A stretch of DNA of 64,000 bases from Pelodictyon luteolum (GCA_020721225.1 DYNE01000010.1:1-64000), one strand, 5' to 3'; positions 1-8,541 are shown, numbered from the stretch's first letter. Notes: generated from the letters alone by a model not told the origin. Numbers and translations are program-made.

Positions 1-50
1 AGTTACAGGATTTTTTAGGGTAAAAATCAAGCCCAACTGTAGAAGATCAG

Positions 51-1562
51 TCAAAGATAATCCATCGGCTTTCCCAACTTGCGCGCAACCAGCGATGCGC
101 ATGAAACTCCTGAATAGGTTACCGCAATAACTCCCTGTCCGGGAAAGGTACTGTCTCCTGCCGCAAAAAGGTTTCGCACCGGTGTACGGTTCTGCGGCTT
201 CTGCAGAATATTCTGGCCCGGCTTGAGCAGAGCCCCGTATGAACCTTTGTAGCGGTTCAGATAGCGCTCATGAGTTTGCGGAGTGGCAAGAATCCGTAAC
301 TCCACAGCATTTGAAAGACCTGGCAGAATTTTTTCCGTACGGGAGATGAGGCTGTCGGCATAACGTTCCTTTGCCTGACGGTAGGCCTCCCCGCCGCGTT
401 CATACGGATCCCACTCGCTGGTTTCTGATGTCACGAAAGCGTGAATGATATGTTTGCCCGGCGGAGCAAGAGAGGGCGCAAGAATAGTCGGAGCGGAAAA
501 GTATATCGTACCGCCAAGATTACTGTACGTCTGCCAGTCGTCAACAAGAATGTGGTGAACATGAAATCCGCTGGGGATCACGCGTGCGTCAACGCCGAGA
601 TACATCTGAAACCAGCTCGGAGCCCGTATAAAGCGGTCTTCATCGACACGGTATCTCGAATCCGAAATCAGACGATTGTAAGTATCCCAGACGGTTGCAT
701 TGCTGATAACGGCTTTTGCATGAACCGTTTCACCATTTGAGAGTTTCACGCCTCGGGCAACTCCGTTCTCCACAAGAATTTCATCGACACCGGAACTGTA
801 CCGTATCGATCCGCCAAACTTCTCTAATCCGCGGCAAAGCGCATCCGGTATGCTCCCGGCACCACCGAGAGGATAATTGATTCCTCCATGGTGCCGGTCG
901 GCAAGACAGATTCCCGCATTGACCAGAGGCGTGGAAAGAGCATCCTGCACCGCCCATGAATACGATTCGATATCGATAAAATGCAGCAGTTCTTCATCAC
1001 TGATATATTTTCGAGCGGTTTTTCCCATCGAACGAAAGGTTTTCAGTGCCAGCATAACCGTTTTCTGTGGAAATCGTCCGCCAACGGAGATAAGGTGAAC
1101 GACATCTTCAAGAGAACCTGCTGGCAGTGAACTGAGAATCTCATAAACATCTTCCAGTTCCCTGTAGAACGCCTCTATCCCTTTTTTTTCATGAGGAAAC
1201 CTCGCTGCAAGGGAATCGAGAAATCCCTGACGACTGTAGGCTGCGGCTACATTGAAACCATTCGGAAGGTGATAATGAATCTGGACAGGGTCCGGAACCG
1301 TTGCTACCTCAACTCCGAGTTTCCGAAATATTTTCGTGTGCAGATTCAGCGTACCGCTCCGGTCATTCTCCGAAAAACCGTAAAAAACCGAAGCTCCGGC
1401 ATCGAACGTATACCCGTTTCTGCAAAACGAAGAACAGCTCCCTCCCGGAAAAGCATTTTTCTCAAAGACCACGGTCTGTATCCCCCGCTCCTGAAGAAGC
1501 GCTGCCGCAGTCAGTCCGCCTATGCCTGATCCGATAACGACAACATCTGTCTGTTCACTCAT
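51..1562 (-). CDS. crtH: Carotenoid isomerase (CrtH/CRTISO-like), FAD-dependent
   Basis: This 503-aa FAD-dependent protein belongs to the phytoene desaturase/carotenoid isomerase family. An N-terminal dinucleotide-binding fold is visible (G11-x-G13-x-x-G16 in VVIGSGIGGL). A C-terminal FAD-contact segment (NLFAAGDSTFPGQG) is followed by a small-residue stretch. Length and end motifs fit CrtH/CRTISO, which converts poly-cis lycopene to the all-trans form after CrtP and CrtQ; green sulfur bacteria use this plant-like route (family knowledge). The start codon is ATG (MSEQ). It is divergent from the sigma-factor gene, with 233 nt between them. Another CrtI-family desaturase cannot be excluded without a phylogeny. 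Confidence 0.75.
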   Translation of the reverse strand: MSEQTDVVVIGSGIGGLTAAALLQERGIQTVVFEKNAFPGGSCSSFCRNGYTFDAGASVFYGFSENDRSGTLNLHTKIFRKLGVEVATVPDPVQIHYHLPNGFNVAAAYSRQGFLDSLAARFPHEKKGIEAFYRELEDVYEILSSLPAGSLEDVVHLISVGGRFPQKTVMLALKTFRSMGKTARKYISDEELLHFIDIESYSWAVQDALSTPLVNAGICLADRHHGGINYPLGGAGSIPDALCRGLEKFGGSIRYSSGVDEILVENGVARGVKLSNGETVHAKAVISNATVWDTYNRLISDSRYRVDEDRFIRAPSWFQMYLGVDARVIPSGFHVHHILVDDWQTYSNLGGTIYFSAPTILAPSLAPPGKHIIHAFVTSETSEWDPYERGGEAYRQAKERYADSLISRTEKILPGLSNAVELRILATPQTHERYLNRYKGSYGALLKPGQNILQKPQNRTPVRNLFAAGDSTFPGQGVIAVTYSGVSCASLVARKLGKPMDYL

Positions 1563-1690
1563 AACATAATATCAAATATTATTATAGGCACAGGGCATCC
1601 CGCCTGGCCGAACCTATTCGGGGTCTTACCACGAATGGAAAGGCAAATAGCCGACAACAGCTTGCAATCATCCCTATATCTCTCGAACTA

Positions 1691-1719
1691 TTGGACTTCT
1701 TTAAAATAAATATTATAAA
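1691..1719 (+). promoter_or_regulatory. Candidate sigma-70-type promoter of the ECF sigma gene
   Basis: TTGGAC at 1691-1696 and TATAAA at 1714-1719 are separated by exactly 17 nt, close to the vegetative consensus. The -10 lies about 75 nt upstream of the sigma-factor ATG at 1796. The region is AT-rich, so chance matches are possible. Confidence 0.35.
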
Positions 1720-1795
1720 TTAACTCTTTACCAGTGTTGCTCCATGCTCATACATGGTTGATGGGAAACTCCCCATATAAAGAATAAAGCCTGTT

Positions 1796-2425
1796 ATGGA
1801 TACCCAAAAATCCTCAGAAAAGAAAAAAACAAAACACGGCAAGGAAGTCCTTTCCAGAGAAGAGTTGAAAAAACAACAGGAATTCCAGGCTGAAGCCATC
1901 GCTCATATCAATTCGCTCTACAACTACGCTCTTCACCTGACCATGAACCCGGATGATGCCGAAGATCTGGTTCAGGAAACCTATCTCAAGGCTTATAAAT
2001 TTTTTAATTCATTTGAACGGGGAACAAACTGTAAAGCATGGCTGTTTAAAATCCTTAAAAATAACTATATCAACAGATTCCGCAAGAATTCTCGGGAACC
2101 GGGCAAAGTTGATTATGATCTGATCAAGGATTTTTACCATTCGATCAAAGATACTCGAGTAGATACGACTGAGGCGGATTCGGATTACTTCCACTCACTC
2201 ATGCACGAGGAGGTTTACCAGGCACTGCAATCGTTACCGGAAGAATTCAGGGAAGTTATACAGTTATGCGATATTGAGGGTTTCACCTATGAAGAGATAG
2301 CCAACATGGTTGAAAGCCCTATCGGGACAGTGAGGTCGAGGTTGTACCGCGGCCGTAAACTGCTTCGGGGTCAACTTGAAAATTATGCGAGAAAATATGG
2401 TTTCAACACAGACACAGAGGGATAA
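1796..2425 (+). CDS. RNA polymerase sigma factor, ECF (sigma-70 family group 4)
   Basis: This 209-aa two-domain sigma factor has region 2 at about residues 35-100, with the core-binding motif [17 protein letters not shown] and a [16 protein letters not shown] segment. Region 4 lies at about residues 135-195 ([11 protein letters not shown], then the [25 protein letters not shown]). Regions 1.1 and 3 are absent, which defines ECF sigmas. A charged Lys-rich N-terminal tail of about 30 residues precedes region 2. It is followed directly by a small zinc-finger protein that is probably its anti-sigma factor. This resembles RpoE/SigR-type pairs, which often respond to envelope or oxidative stress; the signal here is unknown. 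Confidence 0.9.
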   Translation: MDTQKSSEKKKTKHGKEVLSREELKKQQEFQAEAIAHINSLYNYALHLTMNPDDAEDLVQETYLKAYKFFNSFERGTNCKAWLFKILKNNYINRFRKNSREPGKVDYDLIKDFYHSIKDTRVDTTEADSDYFHSLMHEEVYQALQSLPEEFREVIQLCDIEGFTYEEIANMVESPIGTVRSRLYRGRKLLRGQLENYARKYGFNTDTEG

Positions 2426-2453
2426 TACACTATACATTCATACCTTTTTATCT

Positions 2454-2720
2454 ATGAACTGCAAAAAAGCCCATGTGCTTATGAGTTGCGCAGTTGACGG
2501 CGAACTCACTCCAAAAGAGGAAAAGGAATTCCTGCTGCATCTCTCGGAATGCAAGTCATGTACCGAAGCGTTCGGTGAAGCAAAGAAAACGAAGCTGATC
2601 ATCCGGGAAAAAATCGTGCGTGTCAAAGCTCCTCAGTCACTCGTCGATTCTGTGCTCAAAATGGGCGTCTTTCCTGGCATGGAAACAGAAAAAAACCTCA
2701 TCTTCGATCAGATCTCATGA
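2454..2720 (+). CDS. Putative zinc-finger anti-sigma factor (zf-HC2 type)
   Basis: This 88-aa protein (MNCKKAHVLMSC...) has the H-x3-C-x2-C core of anti-sigma zinc fingers in HLSECKSC, with further Cys residues near the N-terminus. Such ZAS domains bind the cognate ECF sigma and can release it on oxidation or zinc loss (family knowledge). It lies 28 nt after the ECF sigma gene, which supports pairing. In-frame ATGs at 2376 and 2397 would overlap the sigma gene and add residues of no obvious domain; 2454 places the Cys motif where the family has it. No transmembrane segment is present, so this would be a soluble anti-sigma. Confidence 0.7.
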   Translation: MNCKKAHVLMSCAVDGELTPKEEKEFLLHLSECKSCTEAFGEAKKTKLIIREKIVRVKAPQSLVDSVLKMGVFPGMETEKNLIFDQIS

Positions 2721-2729
2721 AATGCGATA

Positions 2730-2752
2730 AAGCCTGTAAATCAGGCTTTTTT
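2730..2752 (+). terminator. Rho-independent terminator
   Basis: AAGCCTG and CAGGCTT form a 7-bp perfect stem around a TAAAT loop, followed by a T run. It sits 9 nt after the anti-sigma stop codon. Confidence 0.8.
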
Positions 2753-2774
2753 GATTTGAATTGTATGAATTAAT

Positions 2775-2786
2775 AGCTATATAGCT
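2775..2786. promoter_or_regulatory. 12-bp palindrome upstream of ArsR-type regulator
   Basis: AGCTATATAGCT is a perfect palindrome about 70 nt upstream of the regulator's start codon. ArsR proteins commonly repress their own genes from such dyads. The assignment is by position only. Confidence 0.3.
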
Positions 2787-2856
2787 TTAACGTACAATTG
2801 AACACTACACTATGCTGTGCAGGCCAGACCGGTCTTCACGACACAACACGATTGTC

Positions 2857-3246
2857 ATGAGCAAAACGATCACGATCACCGAAGAAGAAGTTAAAAAGTG
2901 GAATCTTAAAATGCCCGATGAAATGCTTGAAGCCGTATCCAATCGCTTCAAGTTGCTTTCGGAGCCCATGCGCCTCAAGATTCTCAGGGCTCTCTGCGAA
3001 CGGGAACGAACGGTTCAGGAAATAGTCAACGAAGTAAACGCAAGCCAGGCAAACATTTCAAAGCATCTCGCCCTCATGCACGACAACGGAGTAGTCAACA
3101 GAAGAAAAGAGGGTCTTAAATGCTATTACCGGATCGCTGACGAAAGCATTATTTACGCCTGTTATCTTATTTCGAAAAGTGTTGTTGAAAACCTTCAGGA
3201 CAGGCTGAGCTGGATCCAGAAAGTAAACGACAATCTCACAGCCTGA
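2857..3246 (+). CDS. ArsR-family winged-helix transcriptional regulator
   Basis: This 129-aa single-domain winged-helix protein has its recognition region at about residues 50-85 ([29 protein letters not shown]) and a wing at [12 protein letters not shown], typical of ArsR/SmtB repressors. The metal-binding ELCVCD box of classical arsenic/cadmium sensors is absent, although Cys residues occur in the wing and in the last helix (YACYL). The effector is therefore unknown. The ATG at 2857 (MSKT) is preferred; an upstream in-frame ATG at 2812 would add 15 residues of no domain. No metal-resistance or transport gene is adjacent, so its targets cannot be inferred beyond possible autoregulation. Confidence 0.8.
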   Translation: MSKTITITEEEVKKWNLKMPDEMLEAVSNRFKLLSEPMRLKILRALCERERTVQEIVNEVNASQANISKHLALMHDNGVVNRRKEGLKCYYRIADESIIYACYLISKSVVENLQDRLSWIQKVNDNLTA

Positions 3247-3610
3247 TCATACCGGTACTCTGCTGAACGAGCGATCCCCTGTCGATAGCTCGACCCATCC
3301 GAAAACCTTTTCAAGCATAACCTGCATCCAAAACCAACCGTTTCGCTCAATACCGAAGCACGGCTCTTGTTGTTATTCCCTGAAATGACATCCTTCCTGA
3401 AAAGGAAAACGCACAACGAAGCATGACATTTACAACAAAAAAACGCGCTAAAGCATGACAATTAAGACATGCGCTCAGTCATATTGTCAGAAACTGTCGC
3501 ACTCTACAGGGAATAGCCGCTTTGGCACGATTATTGTTGTTCTTATACCGTAACGATGAACAAAAACATTATCGGAAAAAACAACAAACAGATCATTACA
3601 GGAGGCAATC
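3247..3610. other. Noncoding interval upstream of hsp20
   Basis: There is no convincing gene in these 364 nt; the open frames across it have no recognisable domain. The right end holds a sigma-54-like promoter (3522-3538) and a strong Shine-Dalgarno sequence (AGGAGG, about 3600-3605) for hsp20. I see nothing else. Confidence 0.6.
3522..3538 (+). promoter_or_regulatory. Candidate sigma-54 (-24/-12) promoter of hsp20
   Basis: TTGGCACGATTATTGTT matches the RpoN consensus YTGGCACGRNNNTTGCW at every defined position except one (T for C in the -12 element). The GG-to-GT spacing is correct. It is 72 nt upstream of the hsp20 ATG. No enhancer-binding activator gene is adjacent. Confidence 0.45.
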
Positions 3611-4015
3611 ATGCTTGTCAAATTAGCAAAGGATCCAATGAGACTTTTCGACGATATCTGGTCAGGAACACAGATGCCGTCGACAAATGCCCCGGCATTC
3701 AAGGTTGATATTTCTGAAGACGAAACAGCTTTTCACATCGACGCCGAACTTCCAGGCCTTCAGAAAGAACTGATCGCACTGAACATCGAAGACGATGTAC
3801 TTACCATCAAGGCTGAGCGCAAACAGGAATCGGAAGAAAAGAAAAAAGATTACCACCGGATTGAAAGATCATACGGAAGTTTTTCACGAAGCTTCAATCT
3901 GGGAGAGATGATCGATCAGGATAACATCGGAGCTGATTTTGAAAACGGGATACTCCACGTTACCCTGCCGAAAGCAGCACCGGTGAAAAAAACAAAGGAA
4001 ATCTCCATCAGATAA
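3611..4015 (+). CDS. Small heat shock protein, Hsp20/alpha-crystallin family
   Basis: This 134-aa ATP-independent holdase chaperone has an alpha-crystallin domain at about residues 30-125. The segments [12 protein letters not shown] and [12 protein letters not shown] are characteristic, and a C-terminal I-x-I (ISI in KEISIR) serves as the oligomer-docking motif. The start is well supported by AGGAGG just upstream. It is followed by a terminator and then dnaK, so the two chaperones are neighbours, with dnaK either partly read through or expressed on its own. A sigma-54-like promoter lies upstream. Confidence 0.93.
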   Translation: MLVKLAKDPMRLFDDIWSGTQMPSTNAPAFKVDISEDETAFHIDAELPGLQKELIALNIEDDVLTIKAERKQESEEKKKDYHRIERSYGSFSRSFNLGEMIDQDNIGADFENGILHVTLPKAAPVKKTKEISIR

Positions 4016-4021
4016 CATTCG

Positions 4022-4062
4022 GCATTCAGCTTCCGTTCTTCGACGGAAGCTGAATGCTTTTT
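4022..4062 (+). terminator. Strong hairpin terminator between hsp20 and dnaK
   Basis: There is a 15-bp perfect stem (GCATTCAGCTTCCGT with its complement at 4043-4057), a loop TCTTCG and a T5 tail. It may attenuate rather than abolish read-through into dnaK, which starts 26 nt later. Confidence 0.85.
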
Positions 4063-4088
4063 GCACACAATCAAGTTAAAGGAAAACA

Positions 4089-6008
4089 ATGGGTAAAATC
4101 ATCGGCATTGACCTCGGAACCACCAACTCCTGTGTAGCCGTCATGCAAGGCACGCAGCCGACGGTCATCGAAAATTCCGAAGGCAACCGCACGACGCCGT
4201 CAATGGTCGCGGTAACGAAAACAGGTGACCGTCTTGTAGGGCAGGCAGCGAAACGCCAGGCAATCACCAATCCGAAAAATACGGTATTCTCGATCAAGCG
4301 CTTTATGGGACGCAAATATGACGAGGTACCGAACGAGAAAAAGCTGGCATCTTATGATGTGATCAACGAAGGCGGCGAGGCCAGGGTAAAAATAAACGAC
4401 AAAATCTATTCGCCGCAGGAAGTTTCTGCAATGATTCTGCAGAAAATGAAGCAGACCGCCGAAGACTTTCTTGGTGAAAAAGTGACTGAAGCGGTCATTA
4501 CCGTTCCGGCATATTTCAACGATGCGCAGCGGCAGGCCACAAAAGATGCCGGAAGAATCGCCGGTCTCGATGTCAAGAGAATCATCAACGAACCGACCGC
4601 AGCGGCTCTTGCCTACGGGCTTGACAAAAAAATGTCAAGCGAAAAGGTCGCGGTATTCGATCTTGGCGGCGGAACCTTCGATATATCCATTCTCGAACTT
4701 GGAGATGGCGTCTTTGAAGTGAAATCGACCGATGGCGACACCCATCTGGGCGGCGATGACTTCGACCAGAAAATTATCGACTATCTGGCGGACGAGTTCA
4801 AAAAACAGGAAGGTATCGATCTGAGAAAAGACGCGATTGCCCTTCAAAGACTTAAAGAGGCCGCTGAAAAAGCAAAAGTCGAACTCTCTTCGAGAACGGA
4901 TACGGAAATCAACCTTCCCTTCATAACGGCAACGCAGGAAGGCCCGAAACATCTCGTCATCAACCTTACGAGAGCAAAATTCGAGGCTATGTGCGCCGAC
5001 CTGTTCGAAAAAATTCTCGAACCGTGCCATCGCGCAGTCAAAAACTCGAAACTCGATATGAAGGAGATCGACGAAGTGGTTCTCGTCGGCGGATCGACCC
5101 GTATTCCGAAAGTACAGACCCTCGTAAAGGAATTTTTCGGCAAAGAACCCAACAGAAGCGTCAATCCTGACGAAGTCGTCGCTATCGGCGCAGCCATTCA
5201 GGGCGGCGTACTCAAAGGTGACGTGACCGACGTGCTTCTGCTCGATGTGAGCCCGCTTTCGCTCGGCATCGAAACCCTCGGCGGCGTCATGACCAGACTT
5301 ATTGAAGCCAATACAACCATTCCGACAAGAAAGCAGGAGGTCTTCTCAACAGCCGCAGACAGTCAGACCTCCGTGGAAGTTCATGTTCTTCAGGGAGAAA
5401 GGCCGATGGCATCGGACAACAAAACCCTCGGACGCTTCCACCTCGGCGACATTCCGCCGGCACCAAGAGGCGTTCCCCAGATCGAGGTGACCTTCGATAT
5501 CGACTCGAACGGCATCCTGAGCGTCTCGGCAAAGGACAAGGCCACCGGAAAGGAACAGACCATCCGGATCGAAGCGAGCGGCAAGCTCAACGATGCCGAA
5601 ATCGAAAAAATGAAGCAGGACGCAAAAGAGCATGCTGCCGAAGACCAGAAGAAAAAAGAGGAGATCGACATCCGGAACTCTGCAGACTCGCTGATTTTCA
5701 GCACCGAAAAACAGCTCACCGAACTTGGCGATAAAATCCCGGCTGAGAAAAAGCCTCGCCTTGAAGGTTCTCTTGAAAAGCTCAAGGAAGCCTACAAGAA
5801 CGGCACAGCTGAATCGATCAAATCAGCCATGGACGATCTCAACAAAGAGTGGAGCGAGATTGCTTCCAGCCTCTACCAGACTCCGGACGCAGGCACCCCG
5901 GGTGCTTCCGGCCCTTCAGCCGGCGGTGAAGCAGAGGCTGGCAAAAAAGGCGGAGACGGCGAGGTACAGAACGCAGAATACGAAGTTATCGACGGGAACG
6001 ACAAGTGA
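4089..6008 (+). CDS. dnaK: Chaperone protein DnaK (Hsp70)
   Basis: This 639-aa Hsp70 chaperone has an ATPase domain at about residues 1-380 with the signatures [24 protein letters not shown] and [12 protein letters not shown]. The substrate-binding beta domain, the helical lid and a Gly/Ala-rich tail ending [10 protein letters not shown] follow. It folds nascent and stress-damaged proteins with DnaJ and GrpE, neither of which is in this window. The length is normal for the family. An AAAGGA ribosome-binding site precedes ATG 4089. It sits directly after hsp20, forming a heat-stress gene pair. A very stable hairpin terminator follows. Confidence 0.98.
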   Translation: MGKIIGIDLGTTNSCVAVMQGTQPTVIENSEGNRTTPSMVAVTKTGDRLVGQAAKRQAITNPKNTVFSIKRFMGRKYDEVPNEKKLASYDVINEGGEARVKINDKIYSPQEVSAMILQKMKQTAEDFLGEKVTEAVITVPAYFNDAQRQATKDAGRIAGLDVKRIINEPTAAALAYGLDKKMSSEKVAVFDLGGGTFDISILELGDGVFEVKSTDGDTHLGGDDFDQKIIDYLADEFKKQEGIDLRKDAIALQRLKEAAEKAKVELSSRTDTEINLPFITATQEGPKHLVINLTRAKFEAMCADLFEKILEPCHRAVKNSKLDMKEIDEVVLVGGSTRIPKVQTLVKEFFGKEPNRSVNPDEVVAIGAAIQGGVLKGDVTDVLLLDVSPLSLGIETLGGVMTRLIEANTTIPTRKQEVFSTAADSQTSVEVHVLQGERPMASDNKTLGRFHLGDIPPAPRGVPQIEVTFDIDSNGILSVSAKDKATGKEQTIRIEASGKLNDAEIEKMKQDAKEHAAEDQKKKEEIDIRNSADSLIFSTEKQLTELGDKIPAEKKPRLEGSLEKLKEAYKNGTAESIKSAMDDLNKEWSEIASSLYQTPDAGTPGASGPSAGGEAEAGKKGGDGEVQNAEYEVIDGNDK

Positions 6009-6055
6009 GCTCAATCCGCTTGCTTGTCGCCATCGTAACGGCGTAACAGCAATAA

Positions 6056-6100
6056 CGCGAGCAAGCCCCGGACAGAAAATCCGGGGCTTGCTCGCGTTTA
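6056..6100 (+). terminator. Terminator of dnaK
   Basis: A 17-bp perfect inverted repeat (6056-6072 with 6080-6096), loop CAGAAAA, is followed by TTTA. It is one of the longest stems in the window. Confidence 0.85.
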
Positions 6101-6195
6101 ATACACCCCTTCTCTCTCTGACTCAGCCCGATGCTGTCGATTGACAAAAAAAATGAAAAAAACAACCCATGAACCGGTGACGTTCATAAGAATAA

Positions 6196-6221
6196 CGTAC
6201 AGGTCTCAAAGTACCTGTACG
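6196..6221 (-). terminator. Hairpin downstream of thioredoxin gene
   Basis: CGTACAGGT (6196-6204) and ACCTGTACG (6213-6221) form a 9-bp perfect stem with an 8-nt loop, 20 nt past the thioredoxin stop. The minus-strand T tract is poor (TTATTCTTAT), so it could be a weak terminator or a protein-binding dyad. Confidence 0.4.
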
Positions 6222-6241
6222 ACTTATCGGACAAGAAAACC

Positions 6242-6550
6242 CTATCCCCCAAGAACCTTCACCACCTCTGCCCTGATCTGCTGGTACGACAGCGCGCCGG
6301 CAGTACGCCACACCAGTTTACCCTTCTCGAAAAGCATGAGCGCGGGGATACCCTGCACCTGAAACTGTGCTGCGGCAGCAGGCTGCTTGTCGACGTTTAC
6401 TTTTACCACGGTCAGCCGGCCTTTGAACTCTTCGGCAAGCTGCTTCACCGCAGGCGCCACCATCTTGCACGGCCCGCACCACTCAGCCCAGAAATCCACA
6501 AAAACCGGCACCGCACTCGACTGGATGAGATCGTTGAGTGATTGAGACAT
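6242..6550 (-). CDS. trx: Thioredoxin
   Basis: This 102-aa thioredoxin carries the classical active site W24-C25-G26-P27-C28 and the cis-proline segment GIPAL. It reduces protein disulfides in the cytoplasm, recycled by a thioredoxin reductase not found here. I use the ATG at 6550 (MSQS); an in-frame ATG at 6568 adds six residues (MKNCKH), and neither start has a clear Shine-Dalgarno sequence. It is slightly shorter at the N-terminus than E. coli TrxA. It is transcribed toward dnaK (convergent) and is followed by a hairpin. Confidence 0.92.
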   Translation of the reverse strand: MSQSLNDLIQSSAVPVFVDFWAEWCGPCKMVAPAVKQLAEEFKGRLTVVKVNVDKQPAAAAQFQVQGIPALMLFEKGKLVWRTAGALSYQQIRAEVVKVLGG

Positions 6551-6637
6551 ATGTTTACAGTTTTTCATTTATGATGCAAACAACGGTGAACGGTGATCTT
6601 TTTTTCAAACCGATCACAGATCATCAAGTCAAGAACT

Positions 6638-6781
6638 GAGGCACATCAATGAATTGTCGTGAGCGGCAGGAGTGCAAGGCGAACGGAACGCAGAAACCGG
6701 AGTGTACACGAAGTACATGAGGATTTCGAGTACCGCTCAACGAAGCAATCCTGACGCGGAACAAATTCATTGATGCACCTC
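6638..6781. repeat. 144-nt element bounded by 18-bp inverted repeats
   Basis: GAGGCACATCAATGAATT (6638-6655) and AATTCATTGATGCACCTC (6764-6781) are complementary except for two mismatches. They enclose GC-richer sequence unlike the flanks. No reading frame inside looks coding. The right arm forms the last codons and stop of the osmC gene. This looks like a small mobile or dispersed non-autonomous repeat; copy number elsewhere cannot be judged here. Confidence 0.55.
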
Positions 6782-7195
6782 CCGAACAAGCTCCGCATTC
6801 CACTCGATATGGCACCCAGACTGCCGGAGCATTGCCGAAACGCTACAGTATTTTTCTATCGAGAGCGAGACCGCCCGTTGAAGATCAGAAAGCGGACAGT
6901 CGGAACTTTCGAGCCTGAAAAGCATCCTGACTGCAGTGAAAACCTTCGGATGCTCCGCCGCCCGATCGGCATCTACTTCCACAATGAGTGCACCCGGATC
7001 CCTGCGTTTCTTTTTCAGGATGCTTATGACATCCATCATCGAACATGCCGCAAGCGACTGAAGCACCATCTCTATGGGAGAAGGGGCAGTGCCGGTTCCA
7101 TAAAACTCGGGCGAGGTATCGAACAGCGTGGTATGTCCTGCCCTGTTGGAGCCGCGAAGAGGCATCGATTCCCGGAAAGTTACCGAAACATGCAT
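6767..7195 (-). CDS. OsmC/Ohr-family peroxidase-like protein
   Basis: This 142-aa protein has the two conserved cysteines of OsmC-type thiol peroxidases, C51 in LAACSMMD and C117 in EKYCSVSAM, with the expected spacing. Members detoxify organic hydroperoxides using small dithiols or lipoylated proteins (family knowledge). The sequence fits the general YhfA/OsmC-like group better than classical Ohr, so the substrate is uncertain. The final residues EVHQ and the stop are encoded by the arm of an adjacent inverted-repeat element, so the C-terminus may have been remodelled by its insertion. It is divergent from the pterin operon. Confidence 0.8.
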   Translation of the reverse strand: MHVSVTFRESMPLRGSNRAGHTTLFDTSPEFYGTGTAPSPIEMVLQSLAACSMMDVISILKKKRRDPGALIVEVDADRAAEHPKVFTAVRMLFRLESSDCPLSDLQRAVSLSIEKYCSVSAMLRQSGCHIEWNAELVREVHQ

Positions 7196-7310
7196 GCGCA
7201 GGGTATATCTGTTTAAGGGTTCCCAATTGGATCTCTCCTGATAAACCGGTAAAAGGGGTTTTCAGTTTCACCCTTCAGCCATACAGAGGCTTTCGGAGAT
7301 GAAACTTATA

Positions 7311-7370
7311 AATTGCCCTCTCAGTTAGTTGTTCGAAAACCGTACCTTATCGCCTTGCAAGAGGGCAATT
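7311..7370 (+). repeat. 11-bp inverted repeat in the pterin operon leader
   Basis: AATTGCCCTCT (7311-7321) and AGAGGGCAATT (7360-7370) are perfectly complementary across a 38-nt loop, 69 nt before the first ATG of the operon. It could be a folded mRNA leader or paired operator half-sites. It does not match a riboswitch fold I recognise. Confidence 0.4.
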
Positions 7371-7438
7371 GCATCTGCCGAACCCCTCAGGTTACAACGG
7401 TGACTGTTCATATTTCCTGAAATTGAAATCGTCTGCCT

Positions 7439-7888
7439 ATGAACCATATTTTAGAGAAGCCGAGAAAAATCTACGTATCGAGAAAAATAGATTTCAATGC
7501 GGCTCACCGCCTTTTCAACCCGGAACTGAGCGATGCGGAAAACAGCAACATTTACGGCAAATGCAGCAATGAACACGGTCACGGCCATAATTACGAACTG
7601 GAAATAACCCTTTCGGGCATCGTTGACCATAAAACGGGCTTCCTGTTCGATCTCAAGGAGCTGAAAAGCATACTCGAAGAGGAAATTATTGCACGTTTCG
7701 ACCATCGACATCTCAATTACGACGTACCGGAACTTGATGGCTGCGTGCCGACAACCGAAGTGCTTGCAGTCCTCGTCTGGGATATTCTTGAAAACCGACT
7801 CAAACAATTCAACAACCGGGAAATCTCCCTTTACGAAGTCAAAATATATGAAACAGGAAAAAATGCTGTCCGATACCTTGGGGAATAA
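7439..7888 (+). CDS. 6-pyruvoyl-tetrahydropterin synthase / QueD family protein
   Basis: This 149-aa protein of the PTPS fold has zinc ligands H23 (AAHRL), H46 and H48. The C42-x-x-x-H-G-H motif carries the catalytic Cys shared by PTPS and 6-carboxytetrahydropterin synthase (QueD), and a YET segment near the C-terminus fits pterin anchoring. The substrate is 7,8-dihydroneopterin triphosphate, made by the next gene product (FolE). The product could be the queuosine precursor or 6-pyruvoyltetrahydropterin; Chlorobium is known to make a biopterin glycoside, so the latter is plausible. The frame overlaps folE by 26 nt, indicating translational coupling. Confidence 0.85.
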   Translation: MNHILEKPRKIYVSRKIDFNAAHRLFNPELSDAENSNIYGKCSNEHGHGHNYELEITLSGIVDHKTGFLFDLKELKSILEEEIIARFDHRHLNYDVPELDGCVPTTEVLAVLVWDILENRLKQFNNREISLYEVKIYETGKNAVRYLGE

Positions 7889-8522
7889 ATCGATAGTGTC
7901 ATCGGGACGGGCAAGCCAGTGCATCGACGATGATTGTCTGCATGAACTGCAGGATACCGATACCGGAGCACTCTCCAGAATTGCCGATGCCGTATCGAGC
8001 ATGCTGTATGGTGTGGGTGAAGACCCTGAACGTGAAGGCCTTGTAAAAACGCCTGAGAGAGTTGCCCGCTCCATGCGTTTTCTGACTCGGGGATACCGCC
8101 AGGATCCCGAAGAGGTGCTGAAAAAAGCGGTGTTTACCGAAGCTTACGATGAGATGGTGCTTGTACGGGACATCGACATCTTCTCGATGTGCGAACACCA
8201 CCTCCTCCCCTTTTTCGGCAAGGCGCATGTAGCCTATATTCCGGACGGAAAAATCGTGGGACTTTCGAAAATCGCCAGGGTTGTCGAGGTTTACGCCCGA
8301 CGCCTCCAGGTGCAGGAACGGCTGACCCAGCAGATCCGCGACGCCATACAGAACGTCCTGAACCCGAGAGGCGTAGCAGTCGTGATCGAGGCACGCCATA
8401 TGTGCATGGTAATGCGGGGCGTAGAAAAGCTGAACTCAATCACCACCACATCGGCCATGTCGGGCGAGTTTCTTGCCTCTCCTTCAACTCGAAGCGAGTT
8501 TCTTCGCCTTATCCGCCCCTGA
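7863..8522 (+). CDS. folE: GTP cyclohydrolase I
   Basis: This 219-aa type I GTP cyclohydrolase converts GTP to 7,8-dihydroneopterin triphosphate, the first step of folate and other pterin synthesis. Zinc ligands C110 and H113 ([12 protein letters not shown]) and C181 (RHMCMVMRG) are all present, as is the signature [21 protein letters not shown] choose ATG 7863 because AGGA precedes it at 7855-7858; an ATG at 7848 is possible. Any further upstream extension in this frame is noncoding relative to the gene before it. It forms a two-gene operon with the PTPS/QueD-like gene and ends in a strong terminator. Confidence 0.95.
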   Translation: MLSDTLGNKSIVSSGRASQCIDDDCLHELQDTDTGALSRIADAVSSMLYGVGEDPEREGLVKTPERVARSMRFLTRGYRQDPEEVLKKAVFTEAYDEMVLVRDIDIFSMCEHHLLPFFGKAHVAYIPDGKIVGLSKIARVVEVYARRLQVQERLTQQIRDAIQNVLNPRGVAVVIEARHMCMVMRGVEKLNSITTTSAMSGEFLASPSTRSEFLRLIRP

Positions 8523-8541
8523 GAGATACGATACAGGTATA

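Noticed and set aside
7311-7438. preQ1 or tetrahydrofolate riboswitch in the pterin leader
   Set aside because: The sequence does not show the short H-type pseudoknot of preQ1-I or the conserved cores of the THF classes; only the inverted repeat is real.
7689-7862. N-terminal extension of folE
   Set aside because: It runs inside the upstream gene, lacks family similarity, and ATG 7863 has an AGGA site.
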